From JAWLHK01 sp041690355 [NCBI: bacterium] (GTDB lineage: Bacteria; J088; JAWLBW01): DNA of 64,000 nucleotides. The position numbers were made by a program, and so were the translations under genes. Shown here piece by piece: positions 60,800 to 64,000 of this stretch. The notes under the pieces were generated by a model, which made no database searches, had not been told where the DNA came from, and was given only the letters and a program-made list of their open reading frames with translations. Location: positions 310,001-374,000 of the forward strand of contig JAWLHK010000001.1 in NCBI GenBank assembly GCA_041690355.1. Reading direction: 5' to 3'. Every line of letters begins with the position of its first letter. Position 1 is the stretch's first letter.

Positions 60800-60833
60800 C
60801 CAGTATACTGTCTCGGCCAGTATACTGTCTCGG
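60800..60833 (-). promoter_or_regulatory. Tandem 17-bp duplication with palindromic cores, dipeptidase promoter
   Basis: CCAGTATACTGTCTCGG occurs twice without a gap (60800-60816, 60817-60833). Each copy holds the perfect palindrome CAGTATACTG, which also reads as a -10 (TATACT) on the minus strand. The start codon is 33 nt away. Confidence 0.55.
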
Positions 60834-60939
60834 AACGCCCGATGGCCAATGAGCCAATTCCAAACGCAAGCCGCAGAACTCTGAATCCTGACACCCGCCG
60901 CTTGGACCCGAAGCCCGCAGACCCGATATCCTGTTGGGC

Positions 60940-62571
60940 ATGAAGTCGTTTTCGATTGCCCTGTCGCTGGTTCTTCTTTTACTCGGGCCCGCCCAGGCGG
61001 ATCGTCTCTACGTCGGACCTGTCTTTCAGACGGGCAACGCGGCGCAGCCGATTGCCCGGGCCGTGCGCGTCGACGACAAGGGGCGCATCGTGTCCGTCCA
61101 TGAAGAAGTTCCCCCTGCGGCCGGGGCCGAAGTCGTTCGCCTTCCGGGCGCCAGCGCGCTTCCCGGTCTGCACGACGCCCACCTGCATCTCGAGGGGCTC
61201 GGCATGAAGCTGACGGCCCTCGATCTCACCGGCGTGCGGTCACGGGCCGAGCTGCGGACGCGGGCCGAGGCCTGGGTGCGTGCCCATCCGGAGAGCACCG
61301 TCTACCGCGGCTTCGGCTGGGACCAGAATCTGTTTCCGGACCAGGCCTTCCCCACCTTCGCAGACGTCAACGGAATCACCGACCGCCCGCTGTTTCTGAT
61401 TCGCACCGACGGGCACGCCGCCGTGCTCAACGAGAGCGCGTTCGCACTGACGGACATTCCGCTGCGGGAAACCGGCGGCGACCCGGCCGGCGTCGGACGC
61501 GATCCGGAGGGGAATGCCACCGGACTGTTGCTCGACGAGGCGTTCATCCGCGCGGAATCGCGCATGCCCCAGCCGACACTCGAGGAACGCAAGGAGATGA
61601 TCCGGGCCGCCCTAGCCGCCGCGGCCGACGCCGGACTCACGGCGCTGCACGAGATGGCCATGTTCGGCCCGGCCATGGATGCACTGCTGGCGCTGCAGGC
61701 AGAAGAGGGACCGCTTCCCGTGCGCGTCTACGTCTACATGGCGGGAACGCATCTGCCGTGGCTCTTCGGCGATTTCTTCGCGCACCCCTTCGGCGACGCC
61801 CGGCGCGGCCGGGTCGAGATCATGGGGATCAAGCTCATGATCGACGGGGCCATGGGGAGCCGGGGCGCGATGCTCTACGAACCCTATGCCGACGACCCCG
61901 GCAACAGCGGGCATCCTGCGTTTTCGCTGACGCTCCAGCGCTGGATCTACACCTTTGCACGCAAGGTCGGCTGGCAGGTGGCCGTGCACGCCATCGGCGA
62001 CAAGGCCAACCACGAGGCCATCCGCTGGATTGAGGGGGACGCTGCTGCCAACCCCTACCCCACCCGGATTGAACACGCCCAGTTCCTGGCCGCCGAAGAC
62101 TTCGCGCGGCTCGCCGGAACCGGGGCTGTCGTGTCGATGCAGCCGGTTCACGTCGCCGACGATCTCGGCTGGGCGGGTGCACGCCTGGGGCCCGAACGCG
62201 CGGCCAGGGCCTATGCCTGGCGCAGCCACGCCGCCGCCGGCGCCCTGCTGGCGTGCGGCAGCGATGCCCCGGTCTCCGACATCCGCCCGACGCTCGGATT
62301 TCACACCGCGCTCACCCGTCAGACACCGGAGGGAACGCCCCCGGGCGGCTGGTATGCGGAACAACGGCTGACCTGGCCAGAAGTCCTGCGCTGCTACACA
62401 CAGGGAGCTGCCGCGGCGGTGCGGCGCGACGGGGAGCTCGGTTCCCTCGTCCCCGGAAAGCTCTTCGACGTGACGCTCTTCGACCGCGACTGCCGCGATG
62501 ACGCTTCCTGCTGGCTCGCCGCGCGTCCCTTGGGCACGGTGCTCGAAGGCGAATTGCGCCTGCCGCGGTGA
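60940..62571 (+). CDS. YtcJ-like amidohydrolase (amidohydrolase-3)
   Basis: 543 residues. Signal peptide ends AQA-DRL, so it is exported. Metal motifs: LPGLHDAHLHLEG, the carboxylated-Lys region IKLMIDGAMGSRG, AVHAIGDKAN and GSDAPVSDIRP. It belongs to the D-aminoacylase/YtcJ side of the amidohydrolase superfamily; substrate unknown. Divergent from the dipeptidase gene. A TATCCT box ends 7 nt before ATG 60940. Confidence 0.9.
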   Translation: MKSFSIALSLVLLLLGPAQADRLYVGPVFQTGNAAQPIARAVRVDDKGRIVSVHEEVPPAAGAEVVRLPGASALPGLHDAHLHLEGLGMKLTALDLTGVRSRAELRTRAEAWVRAHPESTVYRGFGWDQNLFPDQAFPTFADVNGITDRPLFLIRTDGHAAVLNESAFALTDIPLRETGGDPAGVGRDPEGNATGLLLDEAFIRAESRMPQPTLEERKEMIRAALAAAADAGLTALHEMAMFGPAMDALLALQAEEGPLPVRVYVYMAGTHLPWLFGDFFAHPFGDARRGRVEIMGIKLMIDGAMGSRGAMLYEPYADDPGNSGHPAFSLTLQRWIYTFARKVGWQVAVHAIGDKANHEAIRWIEGDAAANPYPTRIEHAQFLAAEDFARLAGTGAVVSMQPVHVADDLGWAGARLGPERAARAYAWRSHAAAGALLACGSDAPVSDIRPTLGFHTALTRQTPEGTPPGGWYAEQRLTWPEVLRCYTQGAAAAVRRDGELGSLVPGKLFDVTLFDRDCRDDASCWLAARPLGTVLEGELRLPR

Positions 62572-62573
62572 AG

Positions 62574-62589
62574 CGCAGATTGGTCTGCG
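62574..62589. terminator. Hairpin between amidohydrolase and zinc ribbon genes
   Basis: CGCAGA (62574-62579), loop TTGG, TCTGCG (62584-62589), in the 23-nt gap between convergent stops. Confidence 0.5.
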
Positions 62590-62594
62590 GCCGG

Positions 62595-62816
62595 TCAGGC
62601 CAACGCGAACTGGTGTCCGCAGGCGTTGCAGTTCCAGTCGGGGTCGTCACCGTCGATGATGCACCCGCCGAGCACGATGCGGTCTTCGCGGGCGTCCGCG
62701 AGCGCTTCGTCGGTCGGGTACCCGTAGAGGATCCGTACCACTTCAGTTGATCCGCAGGCGGGGCACGGGGGCGCAGATTCCTGAATGAGCGTCTGGTCGT
62801 CGTCGTGGTCGTGCAT
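62595..62816 (-). CDS. Small zinc-ribbon protein
   Basis: 73 residues. Two CxxC pairs, CPACGS (about 18) and CNACGH (about 65), form a likely zinc ribbon. The N-terminus MHDHDDDQ is acidic/His-rich. AAGGAG lies 6 nt before ATG 62816. No assigned function; it resembles small conserved bacterial proteins with one Zn site. Confidence 0.8.
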   Translation of the reverse strand: MHDHDDDQTLIQESAPPCPACGSTEVVRILYGYPTDEALADAREDRIVLGGCIIDGDDPDWNCNACGHQFALA

Positions 62817-62887
62817 GGAGAACTCCTTCGGGTTCGCACCAGTGACGATACCATGCGAGGGGAGACAAGCGCTGTCCGACCAGGCAG

Positions 62888-62985
62888 AAGCGCCAAGCAC
62901 CAAGCGCCGAGCGTCAAGCAAGCAAGGACAAGCGCCCTGTGTTCTTTCCGGTCAATCGTCAATCGTAAATTGTAAGTCGTCAATC
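62888..62985. repeat. Heptanucleotide arrays F
   Basis: GC-rich part AAGCGCC-AAGCACC-AAGCGCC-GAGCGTC (from 62888), including the 18-mer CCAAGCGCCGAGCGTCAA (62900-62917), the exact inverse of the array D segment. AT-rich part: five units GTCAATC-GTCAATC-GTAAATT-GTAAGTC-GTCAATC (62951-62985), the inverse of GATTGAC. They fill the gap between the divergent zinc-ribbon and metallo-hydrolase genes. Confidence 0.85.
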
Positions 62986-62998
62986 GATCGGAATTCCC

Positions 62999-63028
62999 TT
63001 GCCGCTTTCCAAAGGGGTGCGGTAGATT
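62999..63028 (+). promoter_or_regulatory. Putative promoter of the metallo-hydrolase
   Basis: TTGCCG (62999-63004), N18, TAGATT (63023-63028). It starts 14 nt after array F. GGAGG (63055-63059) precedes ATG 63067. Confidence 0.5.
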
Positions 63029-63066
63029 GGCAGTTTACGCCCCGCTATCCCCATGGAGGTTCTGCG

Positions 63067-63894
63067 ATGAAACTGCTCCCGCGCTTTGCACTGGCTGCCG
63101 CCCTTTCGTTTGCATCCGCACTGCCGGCCTCGGCCCAGGAGGCGAAGGGAGCGACCGAGCTCACCTGGTTCGGTCATGCCGCTTTCCAGCTGAAGACCCC
63201 CTCGGGAAAGATCGTCCTGATCGACCCCTGGCTTACGAATCCGGCCAACCCGAAGGGGAAAGAACAGCTGGAGCAACTTGCGAAGGCCGACCTCATCCTC
63301 CTCTCACACGGCCATTCCGACCACGTCGGCGACTCCACCGCCATCGCCCGGAAAACCGGCGCGAAGCTGGTCGCCACCTTTGATCTCGGGAATGCCATGG
63401 TGGCCTATTCCGGTTTTCCGGCCAAGCAGACCGGCTATGACACGATGGGGAATTTCGGCGGCGAGCTGAGCCTTCTGGACGGCGAAGTTCTGGTGCGCCT
63501 CGTCCCGGCCGTTCATGGGTCGACCATCAAGCTCGAGAACAAGCCCGACGTACATGCGGCAGGGAATCCGGGCGGGTTCGTCATCCGCGTCAAGAACGGT
63601 CCGACGATTTACCACACCGGCGACACCGATGTCTTCGGCGACATGGCCCTCATCGGCGAACGCACGAAGATCGACTACCTGCTCGCGCCCATCGGGGGCC
63701 ATTTCACGATGGACCCGACAGGGGCCGCCCGGGCCGTGAAGCTCATCGGCGCGGCCACGGTCATCCCCATGCACTTCGGCACCTTTCCCGTACTGAAGGG
63801 AACCCCGGCGCAGCTTCAGGAAGCCCTGAAGAAAGAGGCAAGCAAGGCCAGGGTCCGCGAGATGAAGATCGGCGAAACCATTCCGCTGAAATAG
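63067..63894 (+). CDS. Exported metal-dependent hydrolase (UPF0173/MBL fold)
   Basis: 275 residues. Signal peptide ends ASA-QEA, which is unusual for the normally cytosolic UPF0173 group. MBL-fold motifs: TWFGHAAFQL, LLSHGHSDHVGD (HxHxDH), VPAVHGST, YHTGDTDVFGDM and IPMHFGTFP. Substrate unknown. Convergent with a gene cut by the window edge, 12 nt away. Confidence 0.9.
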   Translation: MKLLPRFALAAALSFASALPASAQEAKGATELTWFGHAAFQLKTPSGKIVLIDPWLTNPANPKGKEQLEQLAKADLILLSHGHSDHVGDSTAIARKTGAKLVATFDLGNAMVAYSGFPAKQTGYDTMGNFGGELSLLDGEVLVRLVPAVHGSTIKLENKPDVHAAGNPGGFVIRVKNGPTIYHTGDTDVFGDMALIGERTKIDYLLAPIGGHFTMDPTGAARAVKLIGAATVIPMHFGTFPVLKGTPAQLQEALKKEASKARVREMKIGETIPLK

Positions 63895-63906
63895 GCACAC
63901 CGCCGT

Positions 63907-64000
63907 TCAGCGGAACGGATTCACGACGGCGACACCGTCGAAGTCCCGGCCAGTCTGCGGCTCCTCGCCACCAGGGGCGATGTGATTACGCGCACATTTC
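63907..64000 (-). CDS. 3' end of a gene running out of the window
   Basis: The last 30 codons of an open minus-strand frame, ending GRDFDGVAVVNPFR before TGA (63907-63909). GC-rich third positions and placement 12 nt past the convergent stop support it. Too short to identify. Confidence 0.4.
   Translation of the reverse strand, partial: KCARNHIAPGGEEPQTGRDFDGVAVVNPFR

Noticed and set aside
1-64000. tRNA, rRNA and riboswitch genes
   Set aside because: I looked by eye for tRNA arms and CCA ends, rRNA landmarks and common riboswitch cores and saw none. A covariance-model scan would be decisive.

Overview
This is a 64 kb stretch of a GC-rich chromosome from a Gram-negative, probably aerobic bacterium. 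The envelope evidence is a LpxL/HtrB-type acyltransferase, TatBC, many lipoproteins, a FadL-type outer-membrane protein and an RND pump. The mix of DUF1592/DUF1552 proteins, Asp/Gly-rich and Cys-rich lipoproteins, a bactofilin-like membrane protein and a multi-receiver GGDEF regulator resembles Myxococcota or other former Deltaproteobacteria (Planctomycetota and Verrucomicrobiota share some of these families). The lineage is an inference: no rRNA or tRNA gene was seen. No insertion sequence, prophage or CRISPR array was seen either.

Layout. 1-4.1 kb (minus): dnaG (cut by the edge), yqeY, hisIE and a lipid acyltransferase. 4.3-6.5 kb: a large Ca-loop lipoprotein. 6.7-8.9 kb: tatB-tatC-ksgA. 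9.1-10.1 kb: a histone-deacetylase-fold enzyme. 10.1-16.8 kb: a livKFG-(acyl-CoA ligase)-livHM operon. 17-20.3 kb: nagZ, a glycosyltransferase and an HTH-like protein. 20.4-22.3 kb: aguB-aguA, which turn agmatine into putrescine. 22.5-26.1 kb: ppa, a bactofilin-like protein, rlmI and a small membrane protein. 26.1-29.9 kb: a cytochrome b561-SHP-diheme cytochrome-response regulator-histidine kinase operon with a PmrA/QseB-type box in front. 30-32.4 kb: an outer-membrane protein, an SDR enzyme and an unknown protein. 32.9-37.9 kb: a translationally coupled operon of a lipoprotein hydrolase, DUF1592, DUF1552 and a lipoprotein. 38.5-46.2 kb: TetR, then a divergent RND operon with a tiny lipoprotein, a lipocalin-like protein and FadL. 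46.2-50.2 kb: an unknown protein, an OGFr-domain protein behind a decayed toxin-antitoxin module, and a PRPP-synthetase-like/AMP-phosphorylase-like pair. 50.4-56.8 kb: a His/Met-rich outer-membrane candidate, a Cys-rich lipoprotein, a DUF2961 (GH172) protein and two coupled receiver proteins. 57-59.6 kb: a ba3-type cytochrome oxidase operon. 59.6-64 kb: a dipeptidase, an amidohydrolase, a zinc ribbon protein, a metallo-hydrolase and the edge of a last gene.

Two patterns cut across the genes. First, several intergenic gaps carry degenerate arrays of 7-bp repeats, one AT-rich unit (GATTGAC/GAGTGAC) and one GC-rich unit (GGCGCTT/GGCGCTC). They often run up to, or into, the stop codon of a gene. 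Second, at least six genes have a sigma70-like -10 hexamer ending exactly 6 nt before the start codon, often with a TTGCCG-like -35 at 17 bp. This predicts leaderless mRNAs. Operons are tightly packed with ATGA, GTGA or TGATG overlaps.
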